DNA from: UBA1858 sp964636225
GTDB lineage: Bacteria; Pseudomonadota; Gammaproteobacteria; UBA4575
Direction of reading: 5' to 3'
DNA length: 64,000 nt
Assembly: GCA_964636225.1 (NCBI GenBank)
Contig: CAZWQM010000002.1
Location: 62,001 to 126,000 of the forward strand
Both the position numbers and the translations under genes were made by a program. Below the pieces are notes generated by a model. It was not told the DNA's origin and did no database searches. It saw only the letters and a program-made list of their open reading frames with translations. Shown piece by piece: positions 45,322-54,470 of this stretch; the first letter of the stretch is position 1, and every line of letters starts with the position of its first letter.

Positions 45322-45844
45322 CACTGTTTTGATAGTGGACGATGATACGACCTTTTGCAATGCGTTAAGCCGTGCTTTTGTGAAACGTAATTTCACAACA
45401 GTCTGTGTGCATAGTGTAGTTGAGCTTGAGACGCTGGAAAATTTGCATAAGTTAAACTACGCGGTGGTTGATTTAAGGCTGGGAGAAGATTCGGGTTTAA
45501 ATGCCATAAGGTTTCTGAAAAACTGTCAACCGAATATGCATATTGTTATGTTGACTGCCTATGCAAGTATTGCCACGACAGTTGAAGCCATGAAACTGGG
45601 CGCAATTAATTATTTGACCAAGCCTGCGTCAGCGCAGGAAATCATTGATAAATTATTACAGATATCCAGTGAGAATAAAGCCCACATAGAAGAAACACCA
45701 CTTTCTATAAAAAGACTGGAGTGGGAACATTTACAAAAAGTGTTGTTGGAACACGATGGCAATATTTCTGCTGCAGCACGTGCTCTCAATATGCACAGAA
45801 GAACTTTACAGCGAAAATTACAGAAGCGACCTGTAAAAAGATAA
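45314..45844 (+). CDS. regA: Response regulator RegA/PrrA type
   Basis: The 176-residue regulator has a receiver domain (phospho-acceptor Asp53 in VVDLRLG, conserved Thr in MLTAYAS, Lys in YLTKPAS) and a Fis-like helix-turn-helix at the C-terminus, HDGNISAAARALNMHRRTLQ, which is nearly the invariant RegA recognition helix. The start at 45314 is chosen over 45272 because it gives the normal NTVLIVDDD head. It overlaps regB by 8 nt. In other bacteria RegA controls respiration, CO2 fixation and hydrogenase genes according to redox state; targets here are unknown. Confidence 0.93.
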   Translation: MSNTVLIVDDDTTFCNALSRAFVKRNFTTVCVHSVVELETLENLHKLNYAVVDLRLGEDSGLNAIRFLKNCQPNMHIVMLTAYASIATTVEAMKLGAINYLTKPASAQEIIDKLLQISSENKAHIEETPLSIKRLEWEHLQKVLLEHDGNISAAARALNMHRRTLQRKLQKRPVKR

Positions 45845-45848
45845 TATT

Positions 45849-47000
45849 CTAGTTAATGCAGAGTCGGTGGATAAGTTGCTTGTAGAGGTTAATTGCGGCA
45901 TCCAGCTGTTCATGTTCGATGTATTCATTAGGTTGATGTGCTACATCAATACTGCCCGGACCAAGAACAATCGTCTGCATGCCCATTTGTGAAAAGTAAG
46001 GGCCTTCAGTAGCAAACACCACAGAACGGCTTTTACTGTTCGTGAGTTGCTCGGCCAGTGTTACTATCGGACTGTTGCGCGGTGTTGAAAGTGCGGGAGT
46101 ACCATCAAACAGATTGCTGAATTCGCATTCCAATCCACGTCGCTGACTGATTTCCAAAACCATGTCGTGCAGATTATCGCGCACATGGTTTATATCCATA
46201 GAAGGAAGTACGCGCAAGTCGTAATGTAACTCACATTGCCCACAAATCCGGTTGGGGTTATCGCCACCATGAATATGGCCCAGATTTAGAGTTGGGAAAG
46301 GCACGGCAAAATCCCGGTTGATAAACTGTTTTCCAAGAGAATCACGATAATTCAGCATGCATTGCATAATTTCGTGCATACCCTCCAGCGCATTGTTGCC
46401 CAGCGCAGGATCACTTGAATGACCCGAACGTCCCAGCAAACGTATGCTCTCCATATAAATACCTTTATGCTGGTGCACTGGCGTTAAAAGGGTAGGCTCA
46501 CCAATCACACAATAATCGCCCAGCCTTTGCTGATCGCGCAGTAAGGCTTTGGCGCCGGACATAGTACTTTCTTCATCGGCGGTCGCCAGAATGGTCAGAG
46601 GTTTGCTCAGCTTGTTGAGATTAATGTTCTTTAAAGCCGAGATCACCAGTGCAAAAAAACTTTTCATATCACTGGTCCCCAGGCCGTAATAGCGCTTGCC
46701 CTGCTGAGTCACAGCGAAAGGATTAAAATCCCATAAGCTTTCATCGCAAGGAACTGTGTCGGTATGTCCAGAAAGGACCAGGCCGTCTTCCCCGTTTCCC
46801 AGACGTGCAATCAGGTTGGCCTTATTATTCTGATCAGGCAATGGGTGAATATCCACGTCAAAGCCAAAACCATCTAGCCACTGTGCAAGTAAATTTATAA
46901 CAGCCATATTACTTGTGTCTAATTGGGGGTGTGTGCTGCTGATCGTGGGGCTGGATATCAACTGCTCCAGCATGTCATGAGTGGCAGGTGCTTTGGTCAT
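45849..47000 (-). CDS. argE: Acetylornithine deacetylase
   Basis: M20 zinc peptidase-fold enzyme that releases ornithine from N2-acetylornithine. The start at 47000 gives 383 residues, the E. coli ArgE length; the longer frame from 47042 lies inside dgkA and is not needed. Metal-binding and catalytic residues are visible in LSGHTDTVPCD, LGTSDMKSFFA and ATADEESTMSGAK. The ATG overlaps the dgkA stop as TAATG. Presence of argE shows the linear, not the cyclic, acetyl route at this step. Confidence 0.94.
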   Translation of the reverse strand: MTKAPATHDMLEQLISSPTISSTHPQLDTSNMAVINLLAQWLDGFGFDVDIHPLPDQNNKANLIARLGNGEDGLVLSGHTDTVPCDESLWDFNPFAVTQQGKRYYGLGTSDMKSFFALVISALKNINLNKLSKPLTILATADEESTMSGAKALLRDQQRLGDYCVIGEPTLLTPVHQHKGIYMESIRLLGRSGHSSDPALGNNALEGMHEIMQCMLNYRDSLGKQFINRDFAVPFPTLNLGHIHGGDNPNRICGQCELHYDLRVLPSMDINHVRDNLHDMVLEISQRRGLECEFSNLFDGTPALSTPRNSPIVTLAEQLTNSKSRSVVFATEGPYFSQMGMQTIVLGPGSIDVAHQPNEYIEHEQLDAAINLYKQLIHRLCIN

Positions 47001-47368
47001 TAAAAAACAAAGCGGTCTAAAGCAACCAGGCTCCAGACACAAATGATAAGCATATTACTTAAAAAGACTGCGGCAGACCCTGCGTCTTTAGCCAGACCGG
47101 AAAGTTCATGTTGTTCATAACCCACCCGGTCGATGGCGTGCTCAATGCCAGTATTAAGTAACTCTACAATCAATACCAGAAACAGTGGAATTATTAATAG
47201 TGCTGTTTGGGTTAATGATTCGCCCAGAAAAAAAGCAGCAGGAAACATGATAATTCCGGACAGAACTTCTTCGCGAAAAGCTGCTTCAGTTTTCCAAGTG
47301 GCGGAAATTCCTTTACAGGAAAAAATCACGGCATTGTAAATGCGTTTAAACCCAAAAGTAGGTTGCAT
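47000..47368 (-). CDS. dgkA: Diacylglycerol kinase (prokaryotic, trimeric)
   Basis: The 122-residue inner-membrane enzyme phosphorylates diacylglycerol to phosphatidic acid for lipid recycling. The pattern of an amphipathic N-helix (FKRIYNAVIFSCKGISATW), catalytic Glu in KTEAAFREEVL, the VLIVELLNTGIEHAIDRVG motif of helix 2 and the last helix LIICVWSLVAL fits the family. It begins 15 nt after mtdA ends and its stop is fused to the argE start, so it bridges the C1 genes and argE. Confidence 0.95.
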   Translation of the reverse strand: MQPTFGFKRIYNAVIFSCKGISATWKTEAAFREEVLSGIIMFPAAFFLGESLTQTALLIIPLFLVLIVELLNTGIEHAIDRVGYEQHELSGLAKDAGSAAVFLSNMLIICVWSLVALDRFVF

Positions 47369-47383
47369 TAGAAAACTCTCTTT

Positions 47384-48241
47384 TTAGAGGAGTGACTCAG
47401 CCGTTTGATAAACTTGTTTGGCATCCAGCACCAAGTCGTTGGTTTCAAACAGGCGCGAAATACAGGCGCGATGTAATTGTAGTTTTAGTGCGCCAATTCC
47501 AATGCCACCGAAAATACGCTTACCAAAACGCTCGGTATTTTTATCCATCATATCGATGCCTTCAAAGCCAAGGGGTGGTGCGGTATTTACATCCGCAAGT
47601 ACTTCAATTGTAGGATGCTGTTGCCAGTGATCGGCACGTAACAACTGAATGCCTGTCTTACCTGCACCAAATACAATGTGGGCATTCTCCAGGGCCGTGG
47701 CAATCGAGTCATCATCTGAAGCCACCATGGGTTCCAGGTCAACATCAAATTGCTGTTTCATGAGTTCACATGATTGTTGAGAGCGATCCAGTTTGCGCGA
47801 TGTTAGCCTGACCTTGGCACCGTTCATAGCCAGCATGGCGGCCGCACGTTGTCCAACCGGACCGGTGCCTGCCAACACAACGGCAGTTTTCCCTTTGACA
47901 TCCATGGAGTTAGTGATTAGCGCAACGCCTGCAGCAGCGGTAGTGTTGCAACCGTTACTGTCCAGCATAACAGAAACACGAAAGTTCTGAAAAAATATTT
48001 TCTGTACCTCTGCAAATAACTCCTGACCTGCAGCCAGATCACTACCGCCAACAAAAATTGCAGTGTTCTTTTTGTTTTTAGGGGCGCGAGTATAAATGGC
48101 ACCTTCCACCAATGAATAACAGTTGTCAGGTGTTATACCAGCCAACTGAGTAACGTGATCTGCGCCACCATCATAGGCAACGACGGAGTCAAACACACTC
48201 GGGATGGCGTCCGTATCGAAATGGTAAAGTAATTTTTTCAT
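47384..48241 (-). CDS. mtdA: NADP-dependent methylene-H4F/H4MPT dehydrogenase MtdA
   Basis: The 285-residue protein resembles Methylobacterium MtdA throughout, from LLYHFDTDAIPSVFDSVVAY and DGGADHVTQL through VSVMLDSNGCNTTAAAGVAL, the NADP-binding VVLAGTGPVGQRAAAMLA and the end GGIGIGALKLQLHRACI. MtdA interconverts methylene- and methenyl-H4F (and H4MPT) and governs flux into the serine cycle. It ends the minus-strand C1 block, 38 nt after ppc. A bifunctional FolD is also encoded, so the reaction is doubly covered. MtdB is less likely given the match to MtdA and the serine-cycle context. Confidence 0.92.
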   Translation of the reverse strand: MKKLLYHFDTDAIPSVFDSVVAYDGGADHVTQLAGITPDNCYSLVEGAIYTRAPKNKKNTAIFVGGSDLAAGQELFAEVQKIFFQNFRVSVMLDSNGCNTTAAAGVALITNSMDVKGKTAVVLAGTGPVGQRAAAMLAMNGAKVRLTSRKLDRSQQSCELMKQQFDVDLEPMVASDDDSIATALENAHIVFGAGKTGIQLLRADHWQQHPTIEVLADVNTAPPLGFEGIDMMDKNTERFGKRIFGGIGIGALKLQLHRACISRLFETNDLVLDAKQVYQTAESLL

Positions 48242-48279
48242 GGTCTATTCTAAAGTTATACAGAGTATGATGCTTAAGA

Positions 48280-51075
48280 TTAACCCGTCCAGCCCAGGCC
48301 GGCCGCAACACAGTTGATTGATAGCAGTAATGGAACCAGATTGGATTGCTGTTTTTTCTCCGTAGATTCCGGATTTCTGAACTGCTTGACTAATTTGACC
48401 TGCTCTAAGCCAATCTGTTTGATGCCGTCTATACGTGCTGCCATGGTGTTATGAAAATTCGGGAAGCGTTTGCATAATTCAGTTTCCTGAGTGACTTTAA
48501 GAATCATTTTCTCCGCCAATTTTCGCTCTTTTCGAATCAAGCCCATGATAGCTTCACAGCTTTCCTTGTCCTTAACCAGTGAAGCATATTCATTGGCCAC
48601 ATCGAAGTCAGTGAGGAAAAGCATTTTTTCCACATTGTCTGTTATTAGTCTGAATATAGGACATTGGTCAAACATCTCATGCAATATGGCAAGTCCTTGC
48701 TCGCCTCGAACATTCAGGAATTGTTGAACCGCACTACCGTACCCATACCAGCCTGTGACCATTAAACGATTCTGGGTCCAGGCAAATACCCACGGAATGG
48801 CGCGCAAATCGTCCAGGCTATTGGCTCCAAAACGACGTGCGGGGCGAGAACCTATTTTCATCAGAGTGAGTTCTTCTACTGGGCTTGCGTATTGATAAAA
48901 ATCAACCAGTCCCGGGCATTCCACCAGACCACGATAAGCAACCTGGGAAGTTCCTGATAAGGCTTCCATCACTTCATCGTATTCTGCGCGATTCTGCAGA
49001 TTTGGATCCTGTTGAGAAAATAGCGTGTGGGATAAAACACTGGATGCCATGAGTTCCATCTGTTGTTCAGCGACTTCACGGTTGGCAAATTTGCTGGACA
49101 CAACTTCACCCTGTTCGGTCACTCTCATGCGGCCATTTATAGTGCCTGAAGGTTGTGCAGCAATTGCACGCCCGGAAGGTGCACCGCCGCGTGATACTGA
49201 TCCGCCACGGCCATGGAAGAATGAAATTTGAATACCGTGCTTTTGTCCTGCCTGATATATCTTAGTCTGCGCTTTGCTTACTTCCCAGGTTGAGCAGACA
49301 CATCCGCCATCTTTATTTGAATCAGAATAGCCCACCATGATTTCTTGGTATCCACCAAACTCCTTGATAGTTCGCTGTACAAAAGGAATTTCAAGCAGAT
49401 CATCAAGAATGTCAGGTCCGTTACGTAAATCATCAATTGTTTCAAGCAGCGGGACAATCAGAATACGACAAGAGTCTATATGCTTGTCATCGGTAAATAG
49501 GCCGGCGTATTTTGCCAGCAAGTAAACGCCGATAATATCTTCGCTTGACTGAGTCATGCTCAGTATAAAGACGCCAAAAGCATCACGGTCAACCTTTTCC
49601 TGCAGACTGCGAACCAGGCGCATCAGATCTAACGTAGCGGCACTCATTTCAGACAGATTGCTGAACTGCGGTAATCTGTCCAAAGGTTCTTTTAATTTTT
49701 CCAGTAACCATTCACGCCATTCTTTGCTTTCCTTAGCAGGGGGTTCCTGCTCGGTTCCATTCTGTACTTTCCAGATGTCTTGCAGTGCCTGTGTGGTGAC
49801 AGTGGAATTCTGTCTCAGATCAAGACTGGTTGTGTGAAAGCCAAACGCCTCAACGCAATGGCGGAAAGGGCGAATGTAGTTCATACATAAAGATTCACAC
49901 TTGGCAGCAATTAAGCCATCTTCAATAACTTTTAAATCATCAGTCAGTTCACTCACAGACTTGTATGCGATGCCTTGCAGGCTGTCAGTTGACAACTGAT
50001 ACAGATTCGCTGTCAGGCGTTTGATTATGCAGTAAATTATTTGTCTGAACACTTCACCCGGATTTCGCGATTTAATCGAATCGGGTTCACCGCCTTTTTC
50101 CAGGATAGTATTTAGCTGATCATGAAAGTGTTCGGGTAACTTAACTGAGTGATTAGCAATACTTAAGTATGAGCCAAGTTTTTTCAATTCAGTTAAGTAG
50201 TGCTGTAGTGTGGCTTTGGCCGATTGTTTGACAGCATGTTCTGTTACTTCGGTGGTTACAAATGGATTACCATCGCGGTCACCGCCAATCCATGAGCCAA
50301 ACTGGAAAAATGCGGGAACATTGAAATCGTGATTCGGGTAATAGGTTTTTAATACACGTTCCAGCTCAGAGTAAAGTTCCCCAACGCCTTCGTAGAGAGA
50401 TTCTTTGAAAAAGTGCATTCCCCAGGAGACTTCCTGTTGGACGGTCGGTTTTTCAAGCCGAATCTCGCCGGTTAGCCATAGCAGATCAATTTCATCTTTA
50501 ACTCTTTGCTTGAGCATTTCTTTTTCGCGCGGGGTAGTGCGATCTTTCTCAAGTTGCTTGAGCAGCATATAAATACGATGATGAATTTCAAGTACTGTTA
50601 CACGCTTGGCTTCTGTTGGGTGTGCTGTAATGGTCGGAATGATAGAAGAATTTTCAAATACGTTCTGTAATTGTACTGCACTTACGCCTTCACTGGCTGC
50701 CTGGGATATAACCTGTGCAAATGTCCCCGGTACCTGATCATGGCCGATTTCGGTTTCGATTAAACGCAAGCGTTTTTCATTCACATGCTGATCCAGAATG
50801 GAAAGCAGTTGGAACCAAATGCCATACGCCTGTAAAGCGTGCGTGAGTAATTTTTCGTTTGACTGACGCAGTTCCTGGTTGCCAAGAATAATGTTTTCAA
50901 TTTCCGGACTGCGTTTGCGAATAATGCTTAGCAGACTATCAAATAAAAGTTTGGAAACTTCATCGCCATATTTGGAAACACGCTCAGAGATTGAGGCACT
51001 GCTGGAAACGGATACAAACTGTGTCCAGCTGGATAAAAATGACTTAAATGATAATGATTTTTTCTTAGTTGCCAT
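48280..51075 (-). CDS. ppc: Phosphoenolpyruvate carboxylase
   Basis: Carboxylates PEP to oxaloacetate with bicarbonate, the CO2-fixing step of the serine cycle. The 931-residue enzyme has the catalytic IPTITAHPTEAKR, the GSWIGGDRDGNPFV strand, the glycine loop FFHGRGGSVSRGG, and GYSDSNKDGG. It ends in AAGLGWTG; the last glycine is conserved in the family although most end in RNTG. Being between hprA and mtdA argues for a dedicated serine-cycle isozyme, which in Methylobacterium lacks acetyl-CoA activation. Confidence 0.96.
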   Translation of the reverse strand: MATKKKSLSFKSFLSSWTQFVSVSSSASISERVSKYGDEVSKLLFDSLLSIIRKRSPEIENIILGNQELRQSNEKLLTHALQAYGIWFQLLSILDQHVNEKRLRLIETEIGHDQVPGTFAQVISQAASEGVSAVQLQNVFENSSIIPTITAHPTEAKRVTVLEIHHRIYMLLKQLEKDRTTPREKEMLKQRVKDEIDLLWLTGEIRLEKPTVQQEVSWGMHFFKESLYEGVGELYSELERVLKTYYPNHDFNVPAFFQFGSWIGGDRDGNPFVTTEVTEHAVKQSAKATLQHYLTELKKLGSYLSIANHSVKLPEHFHDQLNTILEKGGEPDSIKSRNPGEVFRQIIYCIIKRLTANLYQLSTDSLQGIAYKSVSELTDDLKVIEDGLIAAKCESLCMNYIRPFRHCVEAFGFHTTSLDLRQNSTVTTQALQDIWKVQNGTEQEPPAKESKEWREWLLEKLKEPLDRLPQFSNLSEMSAATLDLMRLVRSLQEKVDRDAFGVFILSMTQSSEDIIGVYLLAKYAGLFTDDKHIDSCRILIVPLLETIDDLRNGPDILDDLLEIPFVQRTIKEFGGYQEIMVGYSDSNKDGGCVCSTWEVSKAQTKIYQAGQKHGIQISFFHGRGGSVSRGGAPSGRAIAAQPSGTINGRMRVTEQGEVVSSKFANREVAEQQMELMASSVLSHTLFSQQDPNLQNRAEYDEVMEALSGTSQVAYRGLVECPGLVDFYQYASPVEELTLMKIGSRPARRFGANSLDDLRAIPWVFAWTQNRLMVTGWYGYGSAVQQFLNVRGEQGLAILHEMFDQCPIFRLITDNVEKMLFLTDFDVANEYASLVKDKESCEAIMGLIRKERKLAEKMILKVTQETELCKRFPNFHNTMAARIDGIKQIGLEQVKLVKQFRNPESTEKKQQSNLVPLLLSINCVAAGLGWTG

Positions 51076-51102
51076 AAAATAGTTCCAGACCTTATACGTA
51101 CA

Positions 51103-51126
51103 AAAGGAGGCAATACAGCCTCCTTT
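51103..51126 (-). terminator. Hairpin between hprA and ppc
   Basis: A 9-bp perfect stem AAAGGAGGC / GCCTCCTTT with a 6-nt loop lies 73 nt after the hprA stop and 28 nt before the ppc start. Read on the minus strand it is followed by a short T4. It may end the mtkAB-hprA transcript or attenuate read-through into ppc. Confidence 0.5.
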
Positions 51127-51198
51127 GGGTTAGGTTATTAAACAATACTGCTTACATTATATGATGCAATGATTGCTTATAGAGACACTTGTCTTCAC

Positions 51199-52167
51199 TT
51201 AGACTAACTTGTCTCTTGGGGTTTCTCCGGCAAAGAATGCCCGTAAGTTTTCCAATACACGTTCGCCCATAGCGATTCTGGTCTCAACCGATGCACTACC
51301 TAGGTGCGGCAGTAACACGGCATTTTCACAATCCAGGAAGCCAGGGTCCAGCTTGGGTTCACCTTCAAACACATCAAGTCCGGCTCCGGCAATAGTGCCA
51401 TTTTTTAGTGCAGAGATAAGCGCCTGATTGTCGATCACATCGCCTCGTGCTGTATTTATCAGCACGGCATGTTTTTGCATCATGCCAATACGCTCGTCAT
51501 TTAAAAGATGGTAAGTATCTTTACCGCCTGGGCAATGCAGAGATACAAAGTCGGCCTGTTGCAGAACTTCTTCAACGCTCATTTGAGTTGCGCCGAATTT
51601 GTTGATGACTTCCTGTGAGGGTGGATAAGGGTCACTGAAAATAATTCGCATGCCGAATCCAAAATGTGCACGTGCGGCTGTGGCTTGAGCAATACGACCA
51701 AAACCGATACACCCCAAGGTTTTACCTGTGACTTTAGTCGCCATCATGTGAGTGGGTCGCCAGCCAGTCCATTCGCCGCCGCGAAGGTGGCGTTCGCCTT
51801 CACCAATTCTACGTGCCGCTGAAAGCAGCAAGCCCATTGCAATATCAGCCGTACAATCGGTAAGTACTTCCGGAGTATTGGTCACTGTCAGGCCGCGAGC
51901 TTTGGCAGCATCTAGGTCAATATGATTGAAGCCAACACCATAACTGCCAATAATTTTTGCAGAGATATTGGCAGTACCAAGTACATCAGCATTAATGGGG
52001 TCAGTTACCGTCGGGCAGAATGCATCACAATTACCTAATGCGGCTTTCAACTCATCCGGAGTCATAGCGACGTCATTTTCATTCAGCTGTACGTCGTATA
52101 ACTCTTTAAGTTTTGCCTCAACTGGCTCAGGCCACTTGCGGGTCACAATAACCTTAGGTTTACTCAT
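51199..52167 (-). CDS. hprA: Hydroxypyruvate/glyoxylate reductase
   Basis: NAD(P)H-dependent reduction of hydroxypyruvate to D-glycerate. The 322-residue D-2-hydroxyacid dehydrogenase has the nucleotide-binding GCIGFGRIAQATAARA, catalytic Arg in INTARGDVID, Glu in GLDVFEGEPKL and His in LLPHLGSAS. Within this cluster the hydroxypyruvate role is preferred over general glyoxylate reduction. It begins 28 nt after mtkB and probably belongs to the mtkA-mtkB-hprA unit. Confidence 0.93.
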   Translation of the reverse strand: MSKPKVIVTRKWPEPVEAKLKELYDVQLNENDVAMTPDELKAALGNCDAFCPTVTDPINADVLGTANISAKIIGSYGVGFNHIDLDAAKARGLTVTNTPEVLTDCTADIAMGLLLSAARRIGEGERHLRGGEWTGWRPTHMMATKVTGKTLGCIGFGRIAQATAARAHFGFGMRIIFSDPYPPSQEVINKFGATQMSVEEVLQQADFVSLHCPGGKDTYHLLNDERIGMMQKHAVLINTARGDVIDNQALISALKNGTIAGAGLDVFEGEPKLDPGFLDCENAVLLPHLGSASVETRIAMGERVLENLRAFFAGETPRDKLV

Positions 52168-52195
52168 TTAAGATTCTCCTTAAGACTCTTTTAGA

Positions 52196-53083
52196 TTATA
52201 AATCTCTTAAAACGCGTTCCATGGTGATACCCATATCTGATGGGTTTGGAGCTACCACTACCCCGGCTTCCCGAAGTAGTGCAACTTTTTCGGCAGCACT
52301 TTCACCTGCGCCAGAGACAATCGCTCCTGCGTGACCCATACGACGTCCTTTAGGTGCCGTTAAACCGGCAATGTAAGCAACCAGTGGCTTGGTCATATGA
52401 TTTTTGAAATACTCTGCTGCTTCTGCTTCCTGAGGACCACCAATCTCGCCAATCATCATGACGGCCTTGGTGCCCGGATCGTTTTCAAAGTGTTCCAGGA
52501 TATCGCGGTGCGAACTGCCGTTGATGGGGTCGCCACCAATGCCAACACTGGTCGTGATGCCAATGCCAAGCGCTTTCATCTGCGAAGCGGCTTCGTAACC
52601 CAGAGTACCAGAACGACCAACGACACCGACATTACCTTCCATGTAAATGTGTCCTGGCATAATGCCTAGCATGGCTTTTCCAGGACTGATTGTGCCAGCA
52701 CAGTTAGGGCCGGTAAGTACCATGCGATTTTCTTTCTTGTAACGATACATGTAACGCTTAACTTTCATCATATCCTGAGCAGGAATACCATCAGAAATTG
52801 CAACACAGTATTTAATGCCTGCGTCGGCGGCTTCCATGATGGAGTCTGCTGCATACGCAGCAGGTACAAAAATAATACTGGCTTCTGCGCCTGCTTCTCT
52901 TACCGCTTCTTTAACCGTATTGAAAACAGGCTTGCCCAGATGTTCCTGGCCACCTTTCCCTGGAGTAACACCACCCACCAGGTTGGTGCCATATTCCATC
53001 ATTTCTTCAGCGTGGAATGTTCCAATCTTGCCGGTGAATCCCTGTACGATGACTTTGGTTTTTTCGTTTAATAAAACAGTCAT
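52196..53083 (-). CDS. mtkB: Malate-CoA ligase (malate thiokinase) alpha subunit
   Basis: With MtkA forms malyl-CoA from malate, CoA and ATP. The 295-residue SucD-like subunit has the CoA-binding VIVQGFTGKIGTFHAEEM, the GPNCAGTISPGKAMLGIM stretch and the phosphohistidine loop MGHAGAIVSGAGESA. Succinyl-CoA synthetase is the close homologue; the context of malyl-CoA lyase, Sga and HprA strongly favours malate as substrate. It starts 13 nt after mtkA ends. Confidence 0.93.
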   Translation of the reverse strand: MTVLLNEKTKVIVQGFTGKIGTFHAEEMMEYGTNLVGGVTPGKGGQEHLGKPVFNTVKEAVREAGAEASIIFVPAAYAADSIMEAADAGIKYCVAISDGIPAQDMMKVKRYMYRYKKENRMVLTGPNCAGTISPGKAMLGIMPGHIYMEGNVGVVGRSGTLGYEAASQMKALGIGITTSVGIGGDPINGSSHRDILEHFENDPGTKAVMMIGEIGGPQEAEAAEYFKNHMTKPLVAYIAGLTAPKGRRMGHAGAIVSGAGESAAEKVALLREAGVVVAPNPSDMGITMERVLRDL

Positions 53084-53096
53084 TTTTTAAATCTCC

Positions 53097-54272
53097 CTAT
53101 GCGCCAACGGCTTTATTACGGGCTTCTACTGCTTTTTCAGCCGCTTCAGCCAGTGTGTGAGCGTTAATAATTGGTAATCCGCTGTCAGCAAGAATTTTTT
53201 GGCCTTGCTCAACATTGGTACCCGAGAGTCTGACCACAAGAGGGACTTTAACGTCTAGTTGTTTAAATGCCTGAACAATGCCTTCGGCAATCCAGTCACA
53301 GCGGTTGATGCCGGCAAAAATATTTACCAGAAAAGCTTTCACACCTTCGTCCGCCAGTACCAGTTCAAATGCTTTGGCTACACGCTCGGGTGATGCACCC
53401 CCGCCAATATCGAGGAAGTTGGCCGGGTTACCGCCTTTGTGTTTGATCATATCCAGTGATGCCATCGCTAGGCCGGCACCGTTAATCATGCAGCCAATAT
53501 CACCGTCCAGACCGACATAACTTAAACCATAGTCTGAAGCAGCAGTTTCGCGCGGGTCTTCCTGGGACTTGTCGCGTAATTCCGCAATTTGAGGGCGACG
53601 GAATAGGGCATTTGAATCAAAGCCCATTTTTGCGTCCAGTGCGCGAATGTGGCCGTCTTTAGTGACCACCAACGGATTAATTTCAACCATCGTGGCGTCC
53701 AGTTCAGTGAATGAACGGTAAGCGCCTTTCAGCGTCTTTACGGCTTGAGAAATCAGTGATGGTTCAAGGCCAAGCTGGAATGCAATTTCACGTGCCTGAA
53801 AGTCTGTTAAGCCCACCTGAGGTTCAATTTCTGTACGAATAATTGCTTCGGGTTTAGTGGCAGCTACTTCTTCGATGTCCATGCCACCTTCAGTCGAGCA
53901 GATCATGGCTACGCGTTGTTTGACGCGGTCAAGGACCAGAGCTACGTATAATTCGCGATCAATATCGGTGCCTTCTTCTACATAAAGACGATAGACGACT
54001 TTACCTTGAGGCCCAGTTTGGTGAGTCACCAGAGTTTTCCCCAGTAATTCAGTTGCAGCCGCTAATACTTCAGTTTCAGAAGTGCAAAGTTTGACGCCGC
54101 CAGCTTTGCCGCGCGCACCTGAATGAATTTGTGCTTTAACGACCCATTTGTTTCCGCCAATCTCCTTGGCACGATAAACCGCTTGCTCTGGACTGTAAGC
54201 CAGACCGCCTGGGGCAATGCTCACGCCGAACTTGGATAATAGTTCTTTAGCTTGATACTCGTGGATGTCCAC
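53097..54272 (-). CDS. mtkA: Malate-CoA ligase (malate thiokinase) beta subunit
   Basis: ATP-grasp subunit of malate thiokinase, 391 residues. It has MDIHEYQAKELLSKFGV at the start, the ATP-grasp KAQIHSGARGKAGGVKLC loop, TMVEINPLVV and the C-terminal NIFAGINRCDWIAEGI with GTNVEQG. The start codon is GTG with GGGAGG eight bases ahead. A strong terminator-like hairpin with a T9 run ends just before that ribosome-binding site, so expression may be attenuated. Assignment over SucC rests on the serine-cycle neighbours and the N-terminal match to MtkA. Confidence 0.93.
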   Translation of the reverse strand: MDIHEYQAKELLSKFGVSIAPGGLAYSPEQAVYRAKEIGGNKWVVKAQIHSGARGKAGGVKLCTSETEVLAAATELLGKTLVTHQTGPQGKVVYRLYVEEGTDIDRELYVALVLDRVKQRVAMICSTEGGMDIEEVAATKPEAIIRTEIEPQVGLTDFQAREIAFQLGLEPSLISQAVKTLKGAYRSFTELDATMVEINPLVVTKDGHIRALDAKMGFDSNALFRRPQIAELRDKSQEDPRETAASDYGLSYVGLDGDIGCMINGAGLAMASLDMIKHKGGNPANFLDIGGGASPERVAKAFELVLADEGVKAFLVNIFAGINRCDWIAEGIVQAFKQLDVKVPLVVRLSGTNVEQGQKILADSGLPIINAHTLAEAAEKAVEARNKAVGA

Positions 54273-54298
54273 AGCATCTACCTCCCGTGTTTTAAATT

Positions 54299-54335
54299 AA
54301 AAAAAAATACACGCGCAGACTGTGTTCTGCACGCG
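54299..54335 (-). terminator. Intrinsic terminator in front of mtkA
   Basis: On the minus strand a 10-bp stem (two G:U pairs; 54326-54335 with 54310-54319) and a 6-nt loop are followed by TATTTTTTTTT. It lies between mcl and mtkA, only about 14 nt before the GGGAGG of mtkA. It may simply end the sga-mcl transcript, or act as an attenuator in an mtkA leader starting upstream of it. Confidence 0.75.
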
Positions 54336-54426
54336 AGTAATACTTACTCAACCAATATACGTACGCTGGGCTTGTTAAAGACGTAAAAGATTTATGTTTA
54401 TTATTATTTTAAACGCCTATTTTAGG

Positions 54427-54454
54427 TGCACCTTGCACATGAACGCAAGGTGCA
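54427..54454. repeat. 10-bp inverted repeat after mcl
   Basis: TGCACCTTGC / GCAAGGTGCA form a perfect 10-bp stem with an 8-nt loop, 17 nt beyond the mcl stop. No T-run follows on the minus strand, so it is more likely an mRNA-stabilising 3' hairpin or half of a tandem terminator with the one at 54299-54335. Confidence 0.5.
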
Positions 54455-54470
54455 GAGTGCAGATTTTGCT

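Noticed and set aside
53083..53097. Calling mtkAB succinyl-CoA synthetase (sucCD)
   Set aside because: The families are close, but the location between malyl-CoA lyase and hydroxypyruvate reductase genes favours malate thiokinase, and no other TCA-cycle genes are adjacent.
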